This document shows positions 34,644-43,043 of a DNA stretch of 64,000 nt, in pieces. The translations under genes and the position numbers were made by a program. This stretch comes from Agrococcus jejuensis. GTDB lineage: Bacteria; Actinomycetota; Actinomycetes; Actinomycetales; Microbacteriaceae. The stretch is from the NCBI RefSeq assembly GCF_900099705.1, contig NZ_LT629695.1, positions 3,100,001 to 3,164,000 of the forward strand. The letters are read 5' to 3'. Numbering within the stretch: position 1 is the stretch's first letter; each line of letters opens with the position of its first letter. Under the pieces are notes generated by a model. It did not search any database. It worked only from the letters and a program-made list of their open reading frames with translations, and was not told the origin of the DNA.

Positions 34644-36170
34644 ATGACCCAGACTGCCGAGCAGGCCGCGTCGACGACGACGATCGAGCCCATCCCGCAT
34701 TGGATCGGGGGCGAGCCGCGCATCGCCACGGGTGGGCGCACGGCGCCCGTGTTCGATCCGGCGCTCGGCAGGCAGATCCGCGAGGTGCCGCTCGCGTCGG
34801 CCGACGAGCTGGGCGAGGCGGTCGCAGTGGCGAAGGCTGCGGCTGCCGAGTGGCGCGACACGTCGGTCGCGAAGCGGCAGCAGGTCATGTTCGCGTTCCG
34901 CGAGCTCGTGTCCGCACGTCGCCAGCAGATCGCGGAGCTCATCACGAGCGAGCACGGCAAGGTCGTGTCGGATGCGCTCGGCGAGGTCGCGCGCGGCCTC
35001 GAGGTCGTGGAGCTCGCGACGGCGTTCCCGCTGCTGACGAAGGGCGAGTTCACCGAGAACGTGTCGACGGGCGTCGACGTGTACTCGCTGCGCCAGCCGC
35101 TCGGCGTCGTCGGCATCATCTCGCCGTTCAACTTCCCGGCCATGGTGCCGCTGTGGTTCGCGCCCGTCGCGATCGCCGCGGGCAACGCCGTCGTGCTGAA
35201 GCCGAGCGAGAAGGATCCGTCTGCGGCCGTGCTGATCGCCGAGCTGTACCGCGAGGCGGGGCTGCCTGACGGAGTCTTCAACGTCGTGCACGGCGACAAG
35301 GAGGCGGTGGATGCGCTGCTGACGCATCCCGACGTCGCGGCGATCTCGTTCGTCGGCTCGACGCCCATCGCGCAGTACGTCTACGAGACGGCGTCGCGCG
35401 AGGGCAAGCGCGTGCAGGCCCTCGGTGGCGCGAAGAACCACATGCTCGTGCTGCCGGACGCCGACCTCGACCTCACGGCCGACGCCGCGGTGAACGCGGG
35501 CTTCGGCTCGGCGGGCGAGCGCTGCATGGCGATCTCCGTCGTCGTCGCGGTCGAGTCGATCGCCGACGAGCTCGTCGAGCGCATCGCCGCGAAGATGGCG
35601 GGCATCCGCACGGGCGACGGTCGCCGGTCGTGCGACATGGGCCCGCTCATCACGCAGGTGCACCGCGACAAGGTCGCCGGCTACCTCGACGTCGCGACGG
35701 CCGACGGCGCGACGCTCGTCGTCGACGGCCGCGAGGCGGAGTTCGACGGCGAGCCCGACGGCTTCTGGCTGGGCCCGACGCTCGTCGACCACGTCGAGCC
35801 GTCATCGGCCGTCTACCGCGACGAGATCTTCGGCCCCGTGCTGTCGGTCGTGCGCGTCGCGTCGTACGAGGAGGGCATGGCCCTCATCGCGTCGAACCCC
35901 TACGGCAACGGCACCGCGATCTTCACGAACGACGGCGGCGCCGCGCGGCGCTTCCAGCACGAGGTCGAGGTCGGCATGGTCGGCGTCAACGTGCCGATCC
36001 CCGTGCCCGTCGGCTACTTCTCGTTCGGCGGCTGGAAGTCGTCGATCTTCGGCCAGGGCAAGGCGTACGGCCCGCACGGCTACCAGTTCTTCACGCGCGA
36101 GAAGGTCGTGACGAGCCGCTGGCTCGACCCGAGCCACGGCGGCCTGAACCTGGGCTTCCCGCAGAACTAG
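34644..36170 (+). CDS. mmsA: CoA-acylating methylmalonate-semialdehyde dehydrogenase
   Basis: A 508-residue aldehyde dehydrogenase converting (methyl)malonate semialdehyde to propionyl- or acetyl-CoA in valine or inositol catabolism. Family-specific blocks are ISPFNFPAMVPLWFAPVAIAAGN near residue 160, LGGAKNHMLVLPDADL near 260, the catalytic cysteine in GSAGERCMAIS near 293, and PVGYFSFGGWKSSIFG near 452. The GGGxKxH nucleotide loop and absence of the general-base glutamate of ordinary ALDHs fit the CoA-dependent group. TACGCT at 34612-34617 and GGAAGGA before the ATG give a leadered start. No other valine genes are near. Confidence 0.93.
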   Translation: MTQTAEQAASTTTIEPIPHWIGGEPRIATGGRTAPVFDPALGRQIREVPLASADELGEAVAVAKAAAAEWRDTSVAKRQQVMFAFRELVSARRQQIAELITSEHGKVVSDALGEVARGLEVVELATAFPLLTKGEFTENVSTGVDVYSLRQPLGVVGIISPFNFPAMVPLWFAPVAIAAGNAVVLKPSEKDPSAAVLIAELYREAGLPDGVFNVVHGDKEAVDALLTHPDVAAISFVGSTPIAQYVYETASREGKRVQALGGAKNHMLVLPDADLDLTADAAVNAGFGSAGERCMAISVVVAVESIADELVERIAAKMAGIRTGDGRRSCDMGPLITQVHRDKVAGYLDVATADGATLVVDGREAEFDGEPDGFWLGPTLVDHVEPSSAVYRDEIFGPVLSVVRVASYEEGMALIASNPYGNGTAIFTNDGGAARRFQHEVEVGMVGVNVPIPVPVGYFSFGGWKSSIFGQGKAYGPHGYQFFTREKVVTSRWLDPSHGGLNLGFPQN

Positions 36171-36185
36171 CGGGGTCCGCCGGCC

Positions 36186-36201
36186 GCGGTCGTACGACCG
36201 C
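36186..36201. other. 16-bp perfect palindrome after mmsA
   Basis: GCGGTCGTACGACCGC is a perfect palindrome with no loop, 15 bp beyond the mmsA stop. It may be the core of a terminator or a protein-binding site for the unknown gene downstream; the sequence alone does not decide. Confidence 0.5.
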
Positions 36202-36330
36202 CGTCGGGGGACGAGGGCGGCCGCGTGCGCAGCCCGCTCTCGACGGCGCCGTACGCCGGTGGCAGGGTGACACCACGCCGGGCGGACCTTCGACGCATCG
36301 CGCCGACCGACCCGACATGAGGACGGGCTC

Positions 36331-37251
36331 ATGGTCGAGGACACGCCAACGCACGCACGGCACGAGCCGGCACCGCACGAGGGGCCGCACGACGTCGATG
36401 CCCACGCGGTCGCCGTCGACCTCGTCGACGCCGACGACGCCATCCACCTGGAGCTCGAGCGCGAGCTGATGATCGACCCGTCGAACGTCGAGGCCGTCAC
36501 CCGCCTCCGCAAGCAGACGTTGGCGCTGCTGCGCCCTGCGCCGCTGCGCTCGTATCGGTGGCCGGACTCCTGGTACATCCCGGGCGGGGCCGACTACCGC
36601 GAGCATTGGATCCTGCCGCCGGAGCTCGACCACCGATACGCCTGGCAGGCGAAGAACCTCATCGGTGGGCAGTCGGCGGGGAGCTTCGGGGATGCGCAGT
36701 CGGGTGCGGTGTTCGGATGGAGCAACGCGTCGAGCCTCGACGCAGACACGATCGGATTCGGCCGGGTCGGCGCCTACGTGCGGCCCGCGACCACCCTCGC
36801 GACCTACGAGCTGTCGGCGAGCATCGAGGCCCTGAGCGAGTGGAGGTGGCAGTTCCTGCCGAGCGCGGGCGCGAGCCCGTGGGCGAGCTTCCACTACCGA
36901 TGCACGGCGTACGTGCTCGCGTGGCTCGTGAGCCCTGTCGACGGCAGCTGGGAGCTGCTGCGACCGTTCGGTGCGCGCACGCTCCTGCGGCAGCAGGCGA
37001 GCGGCCAGGGGGAGTTCGCGGTGCAACGTCGGTCGCACGCGTTCTCCGACCTCAGCGTGCGCGTGCAGCTCGAGGGTGGTCGCACCTACGCGGTCGGCGT
37101 CTCGTTCGAGGCGCAGGCGACGCCGTCGGTCGTCGATCGGGACGGGAGGCCCTACGTGCGGCGGCCGGAGGACAGGACGCTCGCGTACGCGGGACTGTCG
37201 GGCCGCGTGCCGAGGATCGTCGCGCGTCGCGTGGTGACGCACATCGCGTAG
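36331..37251 (+). CDS. Protein of unknown function (306 aa)
   Basis: I do not recognise this gene. The product starts with a His/Asp-rich low-complexity region (to about residue 45), has a short helical stretch (LRKQTLALLRP) and then a long beta-rich part rich in Trp and Tyr (YRWPDSWYIPGGADYREHW, WSNASSLDADTIGFGRVGAYV, ASFHYRCTAYVLAWLVSP, VGVSFEAQATPSV). No signal peptide or membrane helix is seen. The beta-rich part resembles a jelly-roll or lectin-like fold in composition only. Codon choice is looser than in neighbours, with more GGA, CGA and CAC/CAA variation. GGACG precedes the ATG. It lies alone between mmsA and converging genes, consistent with acquisition. Confidence 0.7.
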   Translation: MVEDTPTHARHEPAPHEGPHDVDAHAVAVDLVDADDAIHLELERELMIDPSNVEAVTRLRKQTLALLRPAPLRSYRWPDSWYIPGGADYREHWILPPELDHRYAWQAKNLIGGQSAGSFGDAQSGAVFGWSNASSLDADTIGFGRVGAYVRPATTLATYELSASIEALSEWRWQFLPSAGASPWASFHYRCTAYVLAWLVSPVDGSWELLRPFGARTLLRQQASGQGEFAVQRRSHAFSDLSVRVQLEGGRTYAVGVSFEAQATPSVVDRDGRPYVRRPEDRTLAYAGLSGRVPRIVARRVVTHIA

Positions 37252-37254
37252 CGC

Positions 37255-37836
37255 TCAGCGCTCGCGCTCGAGCACCGCCCAGATCTCGGTCGAGCCGTAC
37301 TCGCCCGTGAAGCCGTTGACGCCGTCGTCGACCATGACGGCCTCGCGGCGCATGCCGAGGCGCTCGGCGATGCGCGCCGACGACTGGTTCTCGTGGTCGA
37401 GCACCGCGGTGACGCGGTGCGCGCCGATCGCCCACGCGAGCTCGAGCGCCGCGCGCCCGGCCTCGGCGGCGTAGCCGCGGCCGCGGTGCTCGGGCGCGAG
37501 GATCCAGCCGATCTCGGCCTGCCTGCCCGCGGCATCGGTCAGCTTCACGACGGTCTCGCCCACCAGGGTGCCGTCGTGCTCGATCGCGATGCCGTACGCG
37601 TCGCCGTCCTTCGCGAGCGCTGGCGTCTCCGACATCCGGGCGCCCATCTGCTCGGGCGTGAGGATGGGCCGCCACAGGTACCGCACGGTGTCGGGGTCGG
37701 ACTGGTACGCGCGGAACGCATCGAGGTCGTCGGTCGTGAACCGGCGCAGCACGAGCCGCTCGGTGCGCAGCGGCAGCGCAGCGTCGATCGTCGCGGTCGC
37801 GACGGCGGGGTCGATGGGGGAGACGGGCACGCTCAC
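37255..37836 (-). CDS. GNAT-family N-acetyltransferase (RimJ/RimL type)
   Basis: A 193-residue GNAT acetyltransferase: LRTERLVLRRFTTDDLDAFRAY near residue 22, LVGETVVKLTD, the acetyl-CoA loop GWILAPEHRGRGYAAEAGRAALELAW near 114, and VLDHENQSSARIAERLGMRRE near 145, which match RimJ/RimL-like enzymes that modify protein N-termini or small amines. Substrate unknown. The GTG start overlaps the stop of the upstream thioesterase by four bases (GTGA), so it is the second gene of a coupled pair. Its end meets the unknown gene with three bases between. Confidence 0.9.
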   Translation of the reverse strand: MSVPVSPIDPAVATATIDAALPLRTERLVLRRFTTDDLDAFRAYQSDPDTVRYLWRPILTPEQMGARMSETPALAKDGDAYGIAIEHDGTLVGETVVKLTDAAGRQAEIGWILAPEHRGRGYAAEAGRAALELAWAIGAHRVTAVLDHENQSSARIAERLGMRREAVMVDDGVNGFTGEYGSTEIWAVLERER

Positions 37837-38741
37837 CCCTCGACGGGCAGGCGCACCATGCCCTCCTGCGCGATCGTCGCGACGTGGGTGCCGTCCTGCG
37901 CGTGCACGCGCGCGAGCGTCAGGCCGCGGCCGCCGCCGGTCGACGACACCTCGAGCGACATGAGCAGCCACTCGTCGACGCGCACGGGGCGGTGCCACCA
38001 CACGGCGTGGTCGAGGCTCGCGACCTTGATGTCGCGCGACGACCAGCCATACCCGTGCAGGCGCAGCACCGGCTCGAGGATCGCGTAGTCCGACAGGTAG
38101 GCGAGGGCGGCGCGGTGGATGGCGTCGTCGCCGTCGAGCGGGCCGATCGCCCTGATCCACACGTGCTCGACGCCCGAGCGCGGGCGGTCGCGGTCGTGCA
38201 GGTACACGGGGCCCTCGACGTGGCGGATGTCGAACGGGCGCCCGCGCGACCAGTGCTGCGCGACGGGGTGGTCGATGCCGCCGAGCAGCTCGGCCGCCGA
38301 CGGCAGCGACTCGGGGTCGGGCATGCCCTCCGGCATGGGCGACTGCGACTCGGCGCCGCCGTCGTCGTCCTGGAACGACGCGATCATCGACAGGATCGGC
38401 ACGCCGCCCTGGTAGGCCTGCGTGCGCCGCGTGGCGAACGAGCGGCCGTCGTGGATGCGGTCGACCGAGAACGTGATCGGCTGTGCGACGTCGCCGGGGC
38501 GCAGGAAGTAGCCGTGCACCGAGTGGATGCGACGGTCGTCGGCGACGGTGCGCTGCGCGGCGACGACGGCCTGCGCCATCACCTGCCCGCCGTACACGCG
38601 GCCGAGCGGCATCCAGTGGCTGGGACCCGTGAAGATGTCCTCGCTCGTGCGGGCGCCGGTGTCGACGAGGTCGAGCGTCTCGCGCAGCAGGGCCATGGGG
38701 TCGGCCGGGGGAGGCGGGGGCATCTCGGGGGCGGCGCTCAC
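37833..38741 (-). CDS. tesB: Acyl-CoA thioesterase II (TesB)
   Basis: A 302-residue double-hotdog thioesterase. N-terminal half: TGPSHWMPLGRVYGGQVMAQAVVAA near residue 39, HSVHGYFLRPGD near 76. C-terminal half: ASLDHAVWWHRPVRVDEWLLM near 250 with the catalytic aspartate, then SSTGGGRGLTLARV and QDGTHVATIAQEGMVR. It hydrolyses medium to long acyl-CoAs. The start GTG is set by TAGGCT (minus strand, 38749-38754), seven bases upstream. Proline-rich start of about 15 residues. Confidence 0.94.
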   Translation of the reverse strand: MSAAPEMPPPPPADPMALLRETLDLVDTGARTSEDIFTGPSHWMPLGRVYGGQVMAQAVVAAQRTVADDRRIHSVHGYFLRPGDVAQPITFSVDRIHDGRSFATRRTQAYQGGVPILSMIASFQDDDGGAESQSPMPEGMPDPESLPSAAELLGGIDHPVAQHWSRGRPFDIRHVEGPVYLHDRDRPRSGVEHVWIRAIGPLDGDDAIHRAALAYLSDYAILEPVLRLHGYGWSSRDIKVASLDHAVWWHRPVRVDEWLLMSLEVSSTGGGRGLTLARVHAQDGTHVATIAQEGMVRLPVEG

Positions 38742-38800
38742 GGCTGCCAGCCTAGCCAGCGCGCGGGCGCGCCCAGGACGCGCGCGCGTACGCTGGAGCC

Positions 38801-39415
38801 ATGCCCTCCCTGCTGGCGGTCGACGACCGTGCTCGCGCCGACGTGCGCACGCTGCTGGGCCGCGCCGGCCGCTTCGGCGAGACGAGCGTGCGGCTCACGG
38901 CGCACGGCGACGTCGTGCTCGTGACCGTGCCGCTCACGGTGTCGAGCGGCCTGCTCGACGCAGGCCCGACGATCCTCGGCATGCGCGCCGTGCGCATGCG
39001 CGACGCGGCGGAGTTCGACGCCGTCGTGCCGGCCGACGCCGTGATGGATGCGCTGGGCGAGGGCGCGGACCTCGACGTGCCGGCCGCGGCGACCCTGCCG
39101 GCCTGGGCGTCGCTCTCGGCGCCGCGAACGGGCTGGCAGCCGCTCGGCGACGTCGCGGCCGACGACGTGCGGCTCGGCGCGAGCGCCGCCGCCGCCCGCG
39201 TGGAGCGCGAGCTGCCCGCGAGTCCCGGCGACGCCGTGGTGCGCAAGGTGCGCCGCTCGGTGTGGAGCCAGGGCCTCGACGGCCACCCGCTCACGCTCGG
39301 CCACTGCGCGGCGCTCGAGGGCCTCGGCTTCCTCGGCACCGACCGCGTCGCCGTCACGGGCGTCGGTGCCTGGACGCGCGCCTCCACGCGCCTCGGCGAC
39401 GTGCTGGTGCGCTGA
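38801..39415 (+). CDS. Conserved-looking protein of unknown function (204 aa)
   Basis: Not recognised. The 204-residue product has an N-terminal alpha/beta part (LLAVDDRARADVRTLLGRAGRF, VVLVTVPLTVSSG), a middle Ala/Asp-rich part, and a C-terminal region (VVRKVRRSVWSQGLDGHPLTLGHCAALEGLGFLG) rich in Gly and His. No membrane helix or signal peptide. The gene has a clear promoter, TACGCT at 38789-38794, six bases before the ATG, and codon use is native. Its stop shares a base with the next ATG (TGATG), so the two unknown genes form a coupled pair. Confidence 0.75.
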   Translation: MPSLLAVDDRARADVRTLLGRAGRFGETSVRLTAHGDVVLVTVPLTVSSGLLDAGPTILGMRAVRMRDAAEFDAVVPADAVMDALGEGADLDVPAAATLPAWASLSAPRTGWQPLGDVAADDVRLGASAAAARVERELPASPGDAVVRKVRRSVWSQGLDGHPLTLGHCAALEGLGFLGTDRVAVTGVGAWTRASTRLGDVLVR

Positions 39416-39996
39416 TGCGCTCGCTGGTGCCCGACCCCACGAATCCGTGGCCGCACGACATGGTGCTGCGCAGCGCGCGCGCCGAGCCGCAGGTGCTCGC
39501 GACGCTCGCTGTGGCGGAGGCGTGGCGCATCGACCTCGGCATCCCCGCGCTCGTGCCGGCACCGATCGGGGTGGTCGTGGGGGACCGTCCGCTCGATGCG
39601 GCGCCCAGGGCGCTGACGGCCTGGCGCGACGCACTCGTGCCGACGCGGCTGCCGGGCGTCGAGATGCCGTACGGCGTGCGCGGTCTCGGGATCGGTGACG
39701 ATCGGCTGCGGGCGCTGGGGGTCGACGTCGACGCCCTGCATCGCTGGACGGCGAGCATGCCCGCCGAGCGTGACGACGTGCCGCTCGACGAGCAGCCCGA
39801 GCGCCGCGACATCCCCTCGACGGTGCTCGCGTGGGAGGCCGGCCTGGTCGACGTGCTGACGTTCCCGCTGGGTGGCGGCTGGGCGGCGCGCGCCGACTCC
39901 ACGCTGCTCGTCGACGAGACGACGCGCCGCGACCCGGCCCGCTACGTCGACGTGCTGCTCGCGTTCGCGGGCGACGCGCTGCCGCGCATCAGCTGA
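39415..39996 (+). CDS. Protein of unknown function coupled to the preceding gene (193 aa)
   Basis: Not recognised. The product is 193 residues with an aromatic start (DPTNPWPHDMVLRSAR), several Leu/Ala helices, a PxxxVVVGDRPLDAAPRALTAWRDAL segment and a C-terminal DSTLLVDETTRRDPARYVDVLLAFAGD. It looks soluble and cytoplasmic. It begins on the last base of the upstream stop, so the two proteins are probably made in a fixed ratio. The last 8 bp overlap the 3' end of the opposing FAD dehydrogenase gene. Confidence 0.75.
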   Translation: MRSLVPDPTNPWPHDMVLRSARAEPQVLATLAVAEAWRIDLGIPALVPAPIGVVVGDRPLDAAPRALTAWRDALVPTRLPGVEMPYGVRGLGIGDDRLRALGVDVDALHRWTASMPAERDDVPLDEQPERRDIPSTVLAWEAGLVDVLTFPLGGGWAARADSTLLVDETTRRDPARYVDVLLAFAGDALPRIS

Positions 39997-41638
39997 CGCG
40001 AGCCTCCCGCACGATCGCACGCCCGGCCCGCAGGCCCGAGTGCAGGCATCCGCCGAGGAACGTGCCCTCGAGCGAGCGGTAGCCGTGCACGCCGCCGCCG
40101 CCGAAGCCCGCGGCCTCGCCGACGGCGTAGAGGCCGGGGATGGGCCCGGTCGTGCCGTCGGCGCGGGCGCTGAGCACGCGCGAGTCGAGGTCGGTGAGGA
40201 TGCCGCCGAGCGACTTGCGCGTGACGGTGCGCAGGCGGAAGGCGACCATGGGCGCGTGGCCCTCGTCGGTGAGCCGGTGCGGGGGAGCCGTGCGGATGAT
40301 CCGCTCGCCCACGAGCTCGCGCGCCCGCTCGATCGCCACGATCTGCGGGTCGGTGCCCGGCGCGTCGATGCCGCGGTCGCGCTGCGCGACGGCGCGGCGC
40401 ACGCGGTCGGCGTCGAGGCCGGGCTCGAGCGCGCGCATGCCGTCGAGCAGCGCGTCGAGGTCGGGCGCGACGACGACGTCCTCGCCGTGGTGCAGGAAGC
40501 CCTGCACGCCCACCGACCCGTTGCGGATGCGGTCGAGCACGAGCCGCAGGCTGCGATCCGAGAAGTCGGGGTTCTGCTCGGAGCCCGACAGCGCGATCTC
40601 CTTGCGCAGGATGGTCGAGGTGAGCACGAACCACGAGTGCTCGTGGCCGCCGTGCCGCAGGTGCTCGAGCGTCGAGAGCGTGTCGAAGCCGGGATAGAGC
40701 GGCGCGGGCAGGCGATCGCCGACCGAGTCGACCCACAGGCTCGACGGGCCGGGCAGGATGCGGATGCCGTGGTGCGGCCACACGGGATCCCAGTTGGCGA
40801 GGCCCTCGGTGTAGTGCCACATGCGGTCGCGGTGCACCACGGAGGCGCCGGCCGCCTCGGCCACGTCGAGGCCGCGGCCGTCGACGTGCGCCGGCACGCC
40901 GACGAGCGGCGCGGTCGGCATGGCGCCGAGGCGCTCGGGCCAGTCGCGGGCGACGGAGGCGAGCGCGCCGCCCGTGCCGCCCGTCGCGACGACGACGTGG
41001 TCGGCCGTGAGCGCGAACTCGCCCACGACGTCGCGGCTCGACGACTCGCCGCGCACGGCGACGTCGGGCGCGAGCACCGCGCCGCGCGCACCCGTCACGC
41101 GGCCACCGTCGACGGTGAGCGCATCCACGCGGTGGCGCATGCGGATCGTCACGAGTCCCGCATCCACGCCGTCGCGCACGGCGCGCGTGAACGGCGCGAC
41201 GACGCCCGGCCCCGAGCCCCACACGATGTGGAAGCGCGGCACGGAGTTGCCGCGTGTGCCGTCGCCGCGCTCCGCGTGCCCGATGACGGGGAAGAACCGC
41301 ACGCCCAGGCCGTGCAGCCACGGCCGCGCCTCGCCCGCTGCGAACTGCAGGTACGCCTCGGCCCACTGTCGACCCCACTCGTCGCCCGCGTCGTCGAAGC
41401 CCGCGGTGCGGAACCAGTCGTCGCGCGCGAGCTCGAGCGAGTCGCGGATGCCGAAGCGCCGTTGCTCTGGCGAGTCGACGAGGAAGACGCCGCCGAACGA
41501 CCACCACGCCTGCCCGCCGAACGACGCGGCGGGTTCCTGGTCGACGATCGTGACGGTGCGGCCGGCGCGCACGGCCTCGCGCGCGACGACGAGGCCGGCG
41601 AGGCCGGCGCCGATGACGAGCACGTCGCTGTGCGGCAC
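39989..41638 (-). CDS. FAD-binding dehydrogenase (fumarate reductase/KSTD-like)
   Basis: A 549-residue flavoprotein of the succinate dehydrogenase/fumarate reductase/3-ketosteroid dehydrogenase family. FAD site DVLVIGAGLAGLVVAREA near residue 5, GGQAWWSFGGVF near 40, a second dinucleotide contact VVVATGGTGGALAS near 214, and the C-terminal LYAVGEAAGFGGGGVHGYRSLEGTFLGGCL. Steroid or other substrates cannot be decided. AGGAG six bases before the GTG overlaps the stop codon of the globin gene. Last gene of a pepN-mscS-glbO-linked unit. Confidence 0.9.
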   Translation of the reverse strand: MPHSDVLVIGAGLAGLVVAREAVRAGRTVTIVDQEPAASFGGQAWWSFGGVFLVDSPEQRRFGIRDSLELARDDWFRTAGFDDAGDEWGRQWAEAYLQFAAGEARPWLHGLGVRFFPVIGHAERGDGTRGNSVPRFHIVWGSGPGVVAPFTRAVRDGVDAGLVTIRMRHRVDALTVDGGRVTGARGAVLAPDVAVRGESSSRDVVGEFALTADHVVVATGGTGGALASVARDWPERLGAMPTAPLVGVPAHVDGRGLDVAEAAGASVVHRDRMWHYTEGLANWDPVWPHHGIRILPGPSSLWVDSVGDRLPAPLYPGFDTLSTLEHLRHGGHEHSWFVLTSTILRKEIALSGSEQNPDFSDRSLRLVLDRIRNGSVGVQGFLHHGEDVVVAPDLDALLDGMRALEPGLDADRVRRAVAQRDRGIDAPGTDPQIVAIERARELVGERIIRTAPPHRLTDEGHAPMVAFRLRTVTRKSLGGILTDLDSRVLSARADGTTGPIPGLYAVGEAAGFGGGGVHGYRSLEGTFLGGCLHSGLRAGRAIVREARVS

Positions 41639-41647
41639 GGCAGGCTC

Positions 41648-42049
41648 CTAGAGGGTCGCGGGCGGGTCGGCGCGGAACGCGGGGTTGCGGTTCACCATCG
41701 CGTGGGCCGCACGGTCGAGGTAGTCGAGCAGCTCCTCGCGCAGCAGCGGCGGCGGGCCCGCGACGTCGACGGCCGCACGCATGTGGTGCAGCCAGCGGTC
41801 GCGCGCCTCGGGGCCGATGGGGAAGGGCGCGTGGCGCATGCGCAGACGCGGATGCCCGCGCTCCTGCGAGTACGTGCCGGGGCCTCCCCAGTACTGCTCG
41901 AGGAAGCCCGTCAGCCGCTCCTTCGCCCCGTCGTAGTCATCCTGCGGGTACATGGGCCGCAGCAGCTCGTCGGTCCACACGCCCTCGTAGAACGCGTCGA
42001 CGAGTCGCTCGAAGAACGCGCGTCCGCCGACCTGCTCGTAGAACGTCAC
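41648..42049 (-). CDS. glbO: Truncated haemoglobin, group II (GlbO)
   Basis: A 133-residue 2-on-2 globin. The distal tyrosine B10 is in LVDAFYEGV near residue 17, proximal histidine F8 is in RMRHAPFPI near 75, and the group II tryptophan G8 is in RDRWLHHM near 87. QYWGGPGTYSQERGHPRLR is typical of GlbO. It binds O2 or NO and may work in redox or peroxide detoxification. The GTG start is one base after the mscS stop. pepN and glbO are also close in M. tuberculosis. Confidence 0.95.
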   Translation of the reverse strand: MTFYEQVGGRAFFERLVDAFYEGVWTDELLRPMYPQDDYDGAKERLTGFLEQYWGGPGTYSQERGHPRLRMRHAPFPIGPEARDRWLHHMRAAVDVAGPPPLLREELLDYLDRAAHAMVNRNPAFRADPPATL

Positions 42050-42050
42050 G

Positions 42051-43043
42051 TCAGTCCTGCCTCGGCAGCTCGGCGGTGCGCGGCGGGCGGGCGCCCGAGA
42101 CGCTCGCCGCACCCTCCATGCCCTCGAGCACGACCTGCTCGAGGGAGGGGAGCGGGATGCCGGCGGCGCGCAGGTCGCGCGTGAGACGCGCGCGCAGCTC
42201 GCGAGCGACGTCGTCGCGCGACGCCGTCTTCACCTTCATCGTCACGCGCACGACGATGACGTCGGCCGACACCGACTCGATGCCCCACAGCTCGGGGTCG
42301 CCGATGACGCTCGCCGTCCACTTCGGCTCCTCGGCGAGGCTCCGCGCCGTGCGCAGGATGCGCTCCTGCGCACCGTCGACGTCAGCCTCGTACGGGATGC
42401 CGAGGTCGACGACGACGCGGGCCCAGCCCTGCGACATGTTGCCGACGCGGTTCACCTCGCCGTTGCGCACGTACCAGAGCGTGCCGTTGACGTCGCGCAC
42501 CTGCGTGACGCGGATGCCCACCTGCTCGACGACGCCCGTCGCCATGCCGAGGTCGACGATGTCGCCGATGCCCAGCTGATCCTCGAGCACCATGAGCAGG
42601 CCCGTGAGCACGTCCTTCACGACGTTCTGCGCGCCGATGCCCAGCGCGGCGGCGAAGAGGCCGGCGGCGGTGATGAGCGCGGAGCCCGAGATGCCCAGCA
42701 GCGACAGGATCGCGATGATCGTCACGATCACGATGACCCACGCTGCGACGGTGCGCAGCACGCCACCCATGGCCTTCGTGCGCTGCACGATGCGCACGTG
42801 GTACAGCGGCGAACGCTGCAGCGCCTCGGTGTCGGCGACCGATGCCTTCCGCTTCGCGCCCGAGACGATGTTCTTCACGACGCGGTCGATCGCGCTCCGC
42901 ACGATCCACCACGCGAGCGGCGCGAGCAGCAGCACGACGACGATCGCGACGAGCTGCCACCACACGCCGAGCGCCTGCTGGGCGAGGCCCAGCAGGTCGC
43001 TCGGCGAGTCGGGGTTCGCGGCCAGCGCGAGCGATGCCGTCAT
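42051..43043 (-). CDS. MscS-family mechanosensitive channel
   Basis: A 330-residue MscS-type channel. Three or so membrane helices (VWWQLVAIVVVLLLAPLAWWIV; GVLRTVAAWVIVIVTIIAILSLLGI; the pore helix ALITAAGLFAAALGIGAQNVVKDVLTG) precede the beta-domain (DIVDLGMATGVVEQVGIRVTQVRDVNGTLWYVRNGEV near 175) and the C-terminal alpha/beta domain. It releases solutes upon hypo-osmotic shock. The start shares a base with the pepN stop (TGATG). Confidence 0.93.
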   Translation of the reverse strand: MTASLALAANPDSPSDLLGLAQQALGVWWQLVAIVVVLLLAPLAWWIVRSAIDRVVKNIVSGAKRKASVADTEALQRSPLYHVRIVQRTKAMGGVLRTVAAWVIVIVTIIAILSLLGISGSALITAAGLFAAALGIGAQNVVKDVLTGLLMVLEDQLGIGDIVDLGMATGVVEQVGIRVTQVRDVNGTLWYVRNGEVNRVGNMSQGWARVVVDLGIPYEADVDGAQERILRTARSLAEEPKWTASVIGDPELWGIESVSADVIVVRVTMKVKTASRDDVARELRARLTRDLRAAGIPLPSLEQVVLEGMEGAASVSGARPPRTAELPRQD

